This document shows, one piece after another, positions 1 through 5,092 of a DNA stretch of 6,591 nucleotides (within the stretch, counting starts at the first letter, position 1; every line of letters begins with the position of its first letter). This stretch comes from CAZFQD01 sp964520885 (lineage in GTDB: Bacteria > Bacillota > Clostridia > Oscillospirales > SIG519), in NCBI GenBank assembly GCA_964520885.1, contig CAZFQD010000120.1, positions 1 through 6,591 of the forward strand. The letters run 5' to 3'. A program made the translations under genes and the position numbers. The notes beneath the pieces were generated by a model. It worked only from the letters and a program-made list of their open reading frames with translations, did no database searches and had not been told where the DNA came from.

Positions 1-155
1 AATAAAAAACGGTCAATGTAAATTTATGGGAGCTTAGCTTTATGACATTGGTCTGACGGAGGTTTGACAATCTGCAAAAATTAGGGAAAATGGGAAATAA
101 TAAAAAACGGGGCTGTAACATTAGTGAAGTCGTTCGTAATTATACACAATTAATC

Positions 156-181
156 GTAGGGGTCGCTGCCTTCAGCGACCC
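156..181 (+). repeat. Hairpin repeat unit 1 (GTAGGGG family)
   Basis: GTAGGGG (156-162) leads into a perfect 9-bp stem, GGGTCGCTG (160-168) pairing with CAGCGACCC (173-181), around the loop CCTT. It has the same layout as the unit at 209-235 read on the other strand, but the variable part of the stem differs and stays paired. Confidence 0.75.
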
Positions 182-208
182 AAAAATTAAGATAATATTT
201 ATTTTTTT

Positions 209-235
209 CGGGAGGATGAGGGCATCCTCCCCTAC
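209..235 (-). repeat. Hairpin repeat unit 2 (GTAGGGG family, inverted)
   Basis: GGGAGGATG (210-218) pairs perfectly with CATCCTCCC (223-231) around a 4-base loop, and the unit ends with CCCCTAC (229-235). On the minus strand it reads GTAGGGG, six variable stem bases, loop CCCT, the matching stem, then CCCG. That is the same frame as unit 1, with a compensated stem. Confidence 0.75.
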
Positions 236-305
236 ATTTTTGTGCATTTTTTTTCAAACAAGGACTAATGTTACAGCCCCGTACGATTTATTTAACGGTA
301 ATTAT

Positions 306-431
306 TCATTCAACTGTTTTCTTTTGCTCAACACTTCCACAAGCAATTTCTCTTGATATTGTGCTTTTATCTCTACATAAAAGCCTTGATATTTCAGCCT
401 GTGAAATGCCTTCATTTATTAATCGTTGCAT
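306..431 (-). pseudogene. IS30-family transposase remnant (N-terminal HTH)
   Basis: A 41-codon minus-strand frame runs from ATG at 431 to a stop at 306-308, and stays open upstream to a stop at 483-485. It encodes a helix-turn-helix with the segment ISQAEISRLLCRDKSTISRE, which matches the N-terminal DNA-binding helices of IS30-family transposases (hallmark DKSTISREI followed by GSVEQK). A full IS30 transposase is roughly 300 residues or more with a C-terminal DDE domain. Here everything after the HTH is missing, because the frame stops and the next sequence is the inverted-repeat element at 108-281. It is therefore a decayed fragment that was probably cut by a later insertion or deletion. A small free-standing HTH protein is possible, but no Shine-Dalgarno site precedes the ATG. 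Confidence 0.65.
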
Positions 432-485
432 TTGATTTTTCAATCGGCCGGTGAATAAATTTTTGTAAAAAACATAAAATAGTTA

Positions 486-513
486 TTGACATATGTTCAT
501 AATGTGGTATAAT
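486..513 (+). promoter_or_regulatory. Sigma-A type promoter of the metallocluster operon
   Basis: A perfect -35 box TTGACA (486-491), a 16-base spacer and a perfect -10 box TATAAT (508-513) are present. TGG just before the -10 box gives an extended -10. Transcription should begin near 519-521, about 38 bases before the first start codon (558). An 8-bp palindrome ACATATGT (489-496) overlaps the -35 box. Confidence 0.85.
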
Positions 514-523
514 ATATTCAAAA

Positions 524-535
524 GGGCATATGCCC
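524..535. promoter_or_regulatory. Palindromic operator candidate GGGCATATGCCC
   Basis: GGGCATATGCCC is a perfect 12-bp palindrome just downstream of the -10 box, at about +4 to +15 of the predicted transcript. A repressor bound there would block initiation or early elongation. It shares its CATATG core with ACATATGT at 489-496, 37 bp away centre to centre. The DUF134 protein encoded at 1245-1610 is the only DNA-binding protein of the operon and the natural candidate ligand, but that pairing is inference. Confidence 0.55.
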
Positions 536-557
536 GAAACAAAAGGAGGTAATTTTT

Positions 558-797
558 ATGCCAAGAAGAGATGGAACGGGGCCTATTGGAAGAGGTGCAA
601 TGACAGGAAGAGGTTTAGGTTTTTGTAATATTGCAAATGGAGTTGCTAATATTTATAGGTTAGGACTTGGTTTGGGTAATGGGTTTAGAAGAAATGTTTC
701 TGCTACACCAAGGGTACAAAAAGATTTGCTTTTAGATGAAAAAAAAATTCTTGAAGACCAACTAAATAATATTGCTAAGCAATTAGAAAATCAATAA
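558..797 (+). CDS. DUF5320-type small Gly/Arg-rich protein
   Basis: This 79-residue protein begins with the segment MPRRDGTGPIGRGAMTGRGL (residues 1-20) followed by GFCN, the conserved start of DUF5320-like small proteins found beside NifX/Mrp-type genes in anaerobes. Residues 1-24 are Gly/Arg rich with a single Cys (C23). Residues about 57-79 are charged with regularly spaced Leu (LLLDEKKILEDQL) and fit a short coiled coil. The function is not established for the family. The start is fixed by a near-consensus AAGGAGGT seven bases upstream. It is the first gene of the operon, directly under the promoter at 486-513, and is followed by a hairpin terminator, so it may be made in excess over the later genes. 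The link to metallocluster assembly rests on its neighbours only. Confidence 0.85.
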   Translation: MPRRDGTGPIGRGAMTGRGLGFCNIANGVANIYRLGLGLGNGFRRNVSATPRVQKDLLLDEKKILEDQLNNIAKQLENQ

Positions 798-803
798 TCT
801 TTG

Positions 804-837
804 CAAAAATAACAGTAGGAAACTACTGTTATTTTTG
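804..837 (+). terminator. Intrinsic (possibly partial) terminator after the first gene
   Basis: A perfect 15-bp stem (804-818 with 823-837) is capped by a GAAA tetraloop. The right arm ends in TTTTT, so the U-run is partly inside the stem. It lies between the DUF5320 gene and the CGGC gene, where no new promoter is visible. It therefore probably reduces rather than ends transcription of the downstream genes. Confidence 0.75.
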
Positions 838-857
838 TTACAAAAAGAGGTGCTAAA

Positions 858-1190
858 ATGAAGGTTGGATTATTAAGATGTATGCAGACAGAGGATATGT
901 GTTGTGCTACAACAGATTTTATGGTGATAAGAGAAAAGAAATGTGCGTTTGAGGGTGTAGAAGGTGAAATTGAAATAATTGGAATTAATACCTGTGGGGG
1001 ATGTCCGGGGAAAAAGGCAGTAACCCGAGCTTTAGAAATGGTTAAAAGAGGTGCAGACACCATTGCATTAGGTTCATGCATAACAAAAGGTAATCCCATT
1101 GGATTTAAATGTCCACATTCACAATTAATAAAAGAAGCAATTACAAAAAAGTTAGGGAATGATATAACGATTTTAGATTATACACATTAA
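858..1190 (+). CDS. CGGC domain-containing putative metal-binding protein
   Basis: This 110-residue protein matches the CGGC-domain family (PF08821 type), proposed to bind metal. Visible features are an N-terminal strand KVGLLRC (C8), a CC pair (C15, C16), C29, the name motif NTCGGCPGKK (C46, C49), a GADTIALGSC strand (C74), and FKCPH (C85, H87) near the C terminus. That is eight cysteines in 110 residues. No signal peptide or membrane segment is seen, so it should be cytoplasmic. The start is supported by GAGGTG (847-852), five bases before the ATG. It lies after the terminator hairpin and before the DUF134 regulator. Its exact role is unknown; metal or Fe-S binding within this operon is a reasonable inference. 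Confidence 0.85.
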   Translation: MKVGLLRCMQTEDMCCATTDFMVIREKKCAFEGVEGEIEIIGINTCGGCPGKKAVTRALEMVKRGADTIALGSCITKGNPIGFKCPHSQLIKEAITKKLGNDITILDYTH

Positions 1191-1244
1191 AAACATTTAG
1201 TAAATATCCTGATACTTCTGTTTAAAGAAACGAGATGAATTTGT

Positions 1245-1610
1245 TTGCCAAGACCAAAAAAATGGAGAAAAGTGTGTTGTTTGCCTCAAAATAATCTTTA
1301 CGGACCTCTTAATACAAGCAATATTGAAGTGGATATTATAACTATGAGTATCGAAGAGTATGAGTCAATTAGATTAATTGACTTACAGGGGTTTGTGCAG
1401 GAAAAGGCTGCCGAACAAATGAATATTGCACGAACTACTGTTCAACGCATTTATAATGAGGCAAGGAAAAAAATATCACAATCATTGGTAAACGGAAAAA
1501 CTCTAAAAATAGAAGGCGGAGATTATAAACTTTGTGATGGTTTGGAAAAGTACTGTGATAGTGTTGGCTGTGCAAGACACAGATTAGGTAATCAAAAAGA
1601 CAAGAGGTGA
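1245..1610 (+). CDS. DUF134 family predicted DNA-binding protein, TTG start
   Basis: This 121-residue protein is of the DUF134 (PF02001) family. The family signature MPRPKKWRKV opens the protein, and because an in-frame stop lies at 1236-1238 the start must be the TTG at 1245. Residues about 34-80 hold a sigma-70 region-4-like helix-turn-helix (EEYESIRLIDLQGFVQEKAA, then ARTTVQRIYNEARKKI), followed by the conserved LVNGKTLKIEGGDY (82-94). Cysteines at 11-12 near the N terminus and C97, C104, C109 plus H112 at the tail could bind a metal or cluster, so the protein may sense metal or redox state. That is inference. A weak GAGATGA lies upstream (1232-1238). As the only regulator in the operon it may bind the CATATG palindromes at 489-496 and 524-535. 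A 54-base gap separates it from the CGGC gene, and its stop overlaps the ribosome binding site of the next gene. Confidence 0.88.
   Translation: MPRPKKWRKVCCLPQNNLYGPLNTSNIEVDIITMSIEEYESIRLIDLQGFVQEKAAEQMNIARTTVQRIYNEARKKISQSLVNGKTLKIEGGDYKLCDGLEKYCDSVGCARHRLGNQKDKR
1603..1610 (+). promoter_or_regulatory. Shine-Dalgarno site that decides the ATT start at 1617
   Basis: AGAGGTGA overlaps the TGA stop of the DUF134 gene and lies seven bases (measured from GAGGTG) before the ATT at 1617. The same CAAGAGGTG sequence with the same seven-base spacing precedes the TTG start at 4144. The ATG at 1647 has no comparable site in front of it. Confidence 0.6.
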
Positions 1611-1616
1611 GCGATT

Positions 1617-2006
1617 ATTTATTCTGAAAAAGTATTAGAACATTTTATGTGTCCCCAAAATGCTTATAGTATGACGGATGCAGATGCTGAGGGGAGTTTT
1701 GGAGACCCATTATGTGGGGATTATATAACTGTTTATATTAAAGTGAAAAATAATATCATTGATAAAATAAGTTATCTTATTTTCGGATGCAGTGCATCTA
1801 TTGCTACATCAAGTATGACATCGGTATTAGCAAAAGGAAAAACATTATATGAGGCAATGCTCCTTACTGAAAATGATATAGTTGAAGCACTTGACGGTTT
1901 GCCGGAAAGCAAACTACATTGCTCCATTCTTGCAATAAGTGCTTTGCGTAATGCAATAACAAATTACAAAAACAAAAAAAATGAAAGCGAGGATAAAAAA
2001 AGATGA
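1617..2006 (+). CDS. NifU/IscU-like Fe-S cluster assembly scaffold, probable ATT start
   Basis: This is a 129-residue NifU N-terminal-type scaffold, on which Fe-S clusters are built before transfer to target proteins. The three cluster ligands are in their expected contexts and spacing: C33 in GDPLCGD (with D35), C58 in IFGCSAS, and C102 in KLHCSILA. The conserved EALDGLPESK precedes the last Cys. The first ATG (1647) would remove YSEKVLEHF, which matches the normal N terminus of the family (M-Y-S-E-K-V-hydrophobic-E-H-F). No ATG, GTG or TTG exists between that segment and the stop at 1608-1610. I therefore place the start at ATT 1617, seven bases after a GAGGTG site; ATT 1614 is the alternative. 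There is no C-terminal NifU redox domain. Its stop overlaps the next ATG by ATGA, suggesting coupling with the NifX-like protein. Confidence 0.85.
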   Translation: MYSEKVLEHFMCPQNAYSMTDADAEGSFGDPLCGDYITVYIKVKNNIIDKISYLIFGCSASIATSSMTSVLAKGKTLYEAMLLTENDIVEALDGLPESKLHCSILAISALRNAITNYKNKKNESEDKKR

Positions 2007-2374
2007 AAATAGCAATACCGGTAGAGGATAAATCTATTAATTCTAAAGTGTGTATTTCATTTGGACGCACACCTTATTTTCTTATTTATGATACAGATTC
2101 AAAGGAAAATGTGTTTTTAGTCAATAGTGCAGCAGCAAGCCAAGGTGGTGCTGGCATAAAGGCGGCACAAGCAATTGCGGATGAGGGTGTTTTAGCATTA
2201 ATAACTCCACACTGTGGTGAAAATGCGGTAAATGTATTAAAATCAGCAAATATTAAGTTGTATAAGACGATGAATGATGTAATTCAAGATAATATTGACA
2301 CTTTTATTAACGGAAAGTTAGCTTTGCTTAATGATGTTCATCCGGGATTTCATAATAGAGACTCAAATAAATGA
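2003..2374 (+). CDS. NifX/NifB-C family cofactor-binding protein (first copy)
   Basis: This 123-residue protein has the dinitrogenase iron-molybdenum cofactor biosynthesis fold (PF02579), an RNase H-like domain that binds cluster precursors in NifX, NafY and the NifB C terminus. Visible features are the strand KIAIPVED (2-9), the conserved phenylalanine-glycine loop VCISFGRTPYF (C18 lies two residues before F20), the Gly/Ala-rich QGGAGIKAAQAIADEGV (47-63), and TPHCGENA with C71 in the usual ligand region. The tail after residue 105 is His-rich (H113, H117). It starts by a 4-bp ATGA overlap with the NifU-like gene, so the scaffold and this acceptor are probably made together. The cargo is unknown; no nitrogenase gene is in the window. 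Confidence 0.88.
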   Translation: MKIAIPVEDKSINSKVCISFGRTPYFLIYDTDSKENVFLVNSAAASQGGAGIKAAQAIADEGVLALITPHCGENAVNVLKSANIKLYKTMNDVIQDNIDTFINGKLALLNDVHPGFHNRDSNK

Positions 2375-2436
2375 AAATTGCAGTGCTTAGTGTTAAGCAA
2401 AGTATTTATAAGAAAACCATAAATATGCTGAATTAA
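2371..2436 (+). pseudogene. Short MKIAVLS ORF, possible relic of a MinD/Mrp-type ATPase gene
   Basis: A 21-codon ORF starts by an ATGA overlap with the NifX-like gene and ends 10 bases before the MBL gene. Its first residues MKIAVLSVK closely resemble the N terminus of Fe-S-cluster-associated P-loop ATPases, which begin MKIAVLSGKGGTGKT and commonly sit next to NifX-like genes in such clusters. The P-loop is lost after the ninth residue, and the rest is a short Lys/Ile-rich tail. The simplest explanation is an internal deletion that kept the start and perhaps the last codons of an ATPase gene. A translated small peptide or chance cannot be excluded. No good Shine-Dalgarno site is seen, so expression would depend on coupling. 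Confidence 0.4.
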
Positions 2437-2446
2437 AGGGGAATTT

Positions 2447-3271
2447 ATGATTATAAAAACCTTAGTTGAAAACACATCAATATCTGATGCTTACAAATGC
2501 GAACATGGTCTTAGTTTATACATTGAGACCAAAAATCACAAGCTTTTATTTGACTTAGGGCAAAGTGATTTATTTATAGAAAATTCTAAGAAATTGAATA
2601 TAAACTTAACGGCGGTTGATACGGTGGTAATCTCTCATGGGCATTATGACCATGGCGGAGGGCTTAGAGCATTTTTAAGCATAAACAGCAAGGCAAAAGT
2701 TTATATTCATAAAAGAGCATTTGACAAGCATTATTCGTTGCGTGCAAAGGATGCTTTTGCATATATCGGGCTTGATCAAGAACTTAGAAACAATGAGCGA
2801 TTAATTTTAACTTCAGAGCATTTGAAAATAGATGATGAATTAGAGTTAATTTCAAATATTATAGGTAATGAATTGACTTCCGTCTCAAATAAATCCTTAT
2901 TCAAGGAAGATGGGAATACTATGATAGAGGATTCATTTGACCACGAGCAAAGCTTAATTATTACGGAAGCCGAAAATGTGATTTTAATTGCGGGCTGTGC
3001 ACATAAAGGAATAGTAAATATTGTACGCCATGCAACAAGTCTGAAAGAAAAATCTATGGATTTTGTAATTGGTGGTTTTCATTTATATAATTCAAGCAGA
3101 AAAATCTCAGAGACACCGGAACTGATAAACAAGATAGCAACTTGTCTTGATAAAACAGGTTCAAAGTATTATACTTGCCATTGTACTGGACTTGAGGCTT
3201 ATTCAACATTAAAAGTAATTATGAATAAAAGTATTCAGTATTTGGCTACCGGCAGTATAATTCATATATAA
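2447..3271 (+). CDS. Metallo-beta-lactamase-fold hydrolase (COG1237-like)
   Basis: This 274-residue cytoplasmic protein has the complete metal site of the MBL fold. The motif SHGHYDHGGG gives H64, H66, D68 and H69, GCAHKG (183-188) provides H186, GGFH (209-212) gives H212, and the tail carries CHCTG with H245. The overall form, with an early VENTS segment, the HxHxDH motif, DHEQSLII (166-173) and the final THCTG-like motif, resembles the COG1237 group. That group includes an archaeal enzyme of methanopterin synthesis, although in bacteria the substrate is mostly unknown. It is preceded by AAAGGGGAA, about six bases from the ATG. In this operon a role in preparing or hydrolysing a small precursor of a cofactor is possible but not shown. 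A general MBL label is safe; a specific reaction is not. Confidence 0.88.
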   Translation: MIIKTLVENTSISDAYKCEHGLSLYIETKNHKLLFDLGQSDLFIENSKKLNINLTAVDTVVISHGHYDHGGGLRAFLSINSKAKVYIHKRAFDKHYSLRAKDAFAYIGLDQELRNNERLILTSEHLKIDDELELISNIIGNELTSVSNKSLFKEDGNTMIEDSFDHEQSLIITEAENVILIAGCAHKGIVNIVRHATSLKEKSMDFVIGGFHLYNSSRKISETPELINKIATCLDKTGSKYYTCHCTGLEAYSTLKVIMNKSIQYLATGSIIHI

Positions 3272-3296
3272 ACTTAAATACAAAGGAGAAGTAAAA

Positions 3297-4139
3297 ATGA
3301 GCGAAAATTGCGACAAAAAATGTGACGAATGTAGTGAGGAATGCAATGAGAAAGAAAAAGCAAAGACCGATTTTTTAGAAAAGCCTCACAAGAATAGCAA
3401 AATTAAGAAAGTAATAGCAGTAATAAGCGGTAAAGGTGGAGTTGGGAAATCTCTTGTTACTTCTATACTTGCAGTATTAATGAATAGAAATGGATATAAA
3501 ACAGCTGTACTTGATGCAGATGTTACCGGACCTTCAATTCCAAAAATGTTTGGTTTAAAGCAAAAAGCTATTGGAAGTGAAAAAGGATTACTTCCTGTTA
3601 AAAGCAAAATGGGTATAGATATTATGTCGGTTAATTTGCTTTTAGAAAATGATACTGACCCGGTTATTTGGAGAGGTCCCATCATCGCTAATACTGTAAA
3701 GCAGTTTTGGACTGATGTTATTTGGGGGGATATAGATTTTATGTTTATTGATATGCCACCCGGAACAGGAGATGTTCCCTTAACGGTATTTCAATCAATA
3801 GCTGTAGATGGGATTATTGTTGTAACTTCACCGCAAGAGTTAGTATCAATGATAGTATCAAAAGCGGTCAAAATGGCAAAAATAATGAATATACCAATAC
3901 TTGGGATAGTTGAAAATATGTGCTATGTAAAATGTCCGGATTGTAATAAAGAAATAAAGATTTTTGGCGATAGCAACATTGATGAAATAGCTAAAAAGCA
4001 CGGGATTGAAGAGCTTGTTAAATTACCTATTGAACTAAATTTATCAACTTTATGTGATAAAGGGATGATTGAACTCTTTAAAGCTGATTGGCTTGATAAA
4101 ATAGTGATAATGCTTGAAAATTCATTGCAAGAGGTGTGA
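3297..4139 (+). CDS. Mrp/Nbp35-type P-loop ATPase, Fe-S cluster carrier
   Basis: This 280-residue protein binds Fe-S clusters and passes them to apoproteins with the help of ATP. The deviant Walker A is ISGKGGVGKS (43-52), the switch DADVTGPS (73-80), and the Walker B region IDMPPGTGDVP (151-161). Near the C terminus ENMCYVKCPDC gives C209, C213 and C216; the CxxC pair bridges a cluster between two subunits in this family. An extra N-terminal Cys cluster, C5-x3-C9-x2-C12-x3-C16, precedes a Lys/Glu linker and resembles the ferredoxin-like N terminus of Nbp35, with different spacing. AAAGGAGAA lies just upstream of the ATG. The gene follows the MBL gene after 25 bases, and its last codons hold the ribosome binding site of the next gene. 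It is the probable cluster carrier of the operon. Confidence 0.93.
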   Translation: MSENCDKKCDECSEECNEKEKAKTDFLEKPHKNSKIKKVIAVISGKGGVGKSLVTSILAVLMNRNGYKTAVLDADVTGPSIPKMFGLKQKAIGSEKGLLPVKSKMGIDIMSVNLLLENDTDPVIWRGPIIANTVKQFWTDVIWGDIDFMFIDMPPGTGDVPLTVFQSIAVDGIIVVTSPQELVSMIVSKAVKMAKIMNIPILGIVENMCYVKCPDCNKEIKIFGDSNIDEIAKKHGIEELVKLPIELNLSTLCDKGMIELFKADWLDKIVIMLENSLQEV

Positions 4140-4143
4140 GATA

Positions 4144-4602
4144 TTGAGTAGAAATAGACAACGCGCAATGGAACTATTTAAACAAGGTTATAATTGTTCT
4201 CAAGCAGTATTAGCAACATTTAGTGATGAGATAGGTATAGATTTTGAAACAGCACTTAAAATATCATCTTCCTTTGGAGGTGGTATGGGCAGATTAAGAG
4301 AGGTTTGCGGGGCAGTAAGTGGTATGTTTATGGTAGTCGGAATGAAATTTGGGTTTACCAATCCAAAGGATAAATTATCTAAATCAGAACACTATAAACT
4401 TATTCAACAGCTTGCAAATAACTTTAAAGAAAAAAATCATTCTATAATTTGTAGAGAATTATTAGGATTAAATACAAAAGGCGAAAGTTACATACCAGAG
4501 GCAAGAACGCAGGAGTATTATAAAAAACGCCCCTGTATTCAGTTAGTTGGTGACGCAGTAGATATAATAGAAGAATTTATTTCAAAAGAAAAAGCAAAAT
4601 AA
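4144..4602 (+). CDS. C_GCAxxG_C_C family putative redox protein, TTG start
   Basis: This 152-residue protein is of the C_GCAxxG_C_C family (PF09719 type), predicted to be redox-active or cluster-binding. Its cysteines are YNCSQA (C18), the Gly-rich SSFGGGMGRLREVCGAVSG (C55), IICRELLG (C103) and KKRPCIQLVGDA (C131). These are the family's spaced Cys positions, and no signal peptide or secretion motif is seen. I choose the TTG at 4144 because GAGGTG (4131-4136) lies seven bases upstream and overlaps the end of the Mrp gene. The in-frame TTG at 4114 would lie inside that gene with no matching site. It is likely co-translated with Mrp. The precise reaction is unknown. Confidence 0.88.
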   Translation: MSRNRQRAMELFKQGYNCSQAVLATFSDEIGIDFETALKISSSFGGGMGRLREVCGAVSGMFMVVGMKFGFTNPKDKLSKSEHYKLIQQLANNFKEKNHSIICRELLGLNTKGESYIPEARTQEYYKKRPCIQLVGDAVDIIEEFISKEKAK

Positions 4603-4655
4603 GGTTTAATTTTTAAAAACTAATACAGAAAATTAACTGAAGAGAGAGTAGCTTT

Positions 4656-5087
4656 ATGCAAACAAAAACAACTTTAACAGTAAGATATGCTGAAACTGAC
4701 CAAATGGGCATTGTTCATCACTCAAACTATGCAGTATGGTTTGAAATTGGAAGAACTGATTTTTTAAAAAGTGTTGGTGTTTCCAATACAAATATTGAGG
4801 CTAAAGGTGTTTTGCTACCTTTATATGAAATGAATTGTAAGTTTAAAACTCCTGCAAAATATGAAGATGATATTTTGGTAATAACTACTTTGAAAAGTAT
4901 TTCCTATTTTAGAATAAGTTTTTCATATCAACTAATAAATGCTTTAAATAATGTAACCATTGCAACAGGGGAAACAATGCATGCATGGACTGATAAAAAA
5001 TTAAAGCCTATTAATGCACAAAAAGCAATCCCAGATATCTATTCAATATTAAGTAAGTCAAACAATAAAAACAAAAAAGGAGAATGA
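4656..5087 (+). CDS. Acyl-CoA thioesterase, YbgC/FadM-like hotdog fold
   Basis: This 143-residue protein of the 4-hydroxybenzoyl-CoA thioesterase (4HBT) family hydrolyses acyl-CoA thioesters. The catalytic segment is RYAETDQMGIVHHSNYAVWF (10-29), with the family Asp at D15 and the HHSNY that follows, then the FEIGRTDFL helix (29-37). The length is normal, and the C-terminal 10 residues are Asn/Lys-rich. GAAGAGAGAG lies 8-16 bases before the ATG. Fifty-three bases separate it from the C_GCAxxG_C_C gene, with no clear promoter or terminator. Its end overlaps the ribosome binding site of the following NifX-like gene. A thioesterase is unexpected among cluster-assembly genes. It may simply be carried along, or it may act on a thioester intermediate; the sequence cannot tell. 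Confidence 0.88.
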   Translation: MQTKTTLTVRYAETDQMGIVHHSNYAVWFEIGRTDFLKSVGVSNTNIEAKGVLLPLYEMNCKFKTPAKYEDDILVITTLKSISYFRISFSYQLINALNNVTIATGETMHAWTDKKLKPINAQKAIPDIYSILSKSNNKNKKGE

Positions 5088-5092
5088 TTACT

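Larger units (their letters stand above)
108..281. mobile_element. MITE-like non-coding element with 18-bp terminal inverted repeats
   Basis: The sequence CGGGGCTGTAACATTAGT at 108-125 is the exact reverse complement of 264-281, giving perfect 18-bp terminal inverted repeats around a 174-bp unit with no credible coding capacity. Inside lie two hairpins of one design in opposite orientation (156-181 and 209-235). They are about 30 bases from the left end, 27 apart and 28 from the right end, so the element is close to symmetric. No target-site duplication is evident at the edges. The GGGGCTGTAACA-type end recalls the ends of some clostridial IS elements (IS1182-like), but that link is from memory and is tentative. 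The best reading is a non-autonomous element moved by a transposase encoded elsewhere. Confidence 0.65.

Noticed and set aside
64..92. Possible promoter with TTGACA at 64-69
   Set aside because: No acceptable -10 box follows at 16-18 bases and no gene lies downstream.
1..110. 12-bp direct repeat AATAAAAAACGG at 1-12 and 99-110
   Set aside because: It is AT-rich, short and has no matching boundary at the other end of the element, so chance is likely.
90..356. Plus-strand ORF of 88 codons
   Set aside because: It runs through the terminal inverted repeats and both hairpins, has no ribosome binding site and no family-like composition, and overlaps the IS30 remnant on the other strand.
791..1099. 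Minus-strand ORF opposite the CGGC gene (also 1864-2070, 3386-3685, 3923-4168, 5039-5221 minus and 6017-6262 plus)
   Set aside because: All lie opposite or across well-supported genes, have no recognisable domain and no convincing ribosome binding site; they are shadows.
4114..4143. Longer start for the C_GCAxxG_C_C protein at TTG 4114
   Set aside because: It would overlap the Mrp gene by 26 bases and lacks a site upstream, while TTG 4144 has GAGGTG at seven bases.
5084..5092. ATG 5084 as start of the second NifX-like protein
   Set aside because: Only one base separates it from GGAG; ATG 5093 has correct spacing and the family's usual N terminus.
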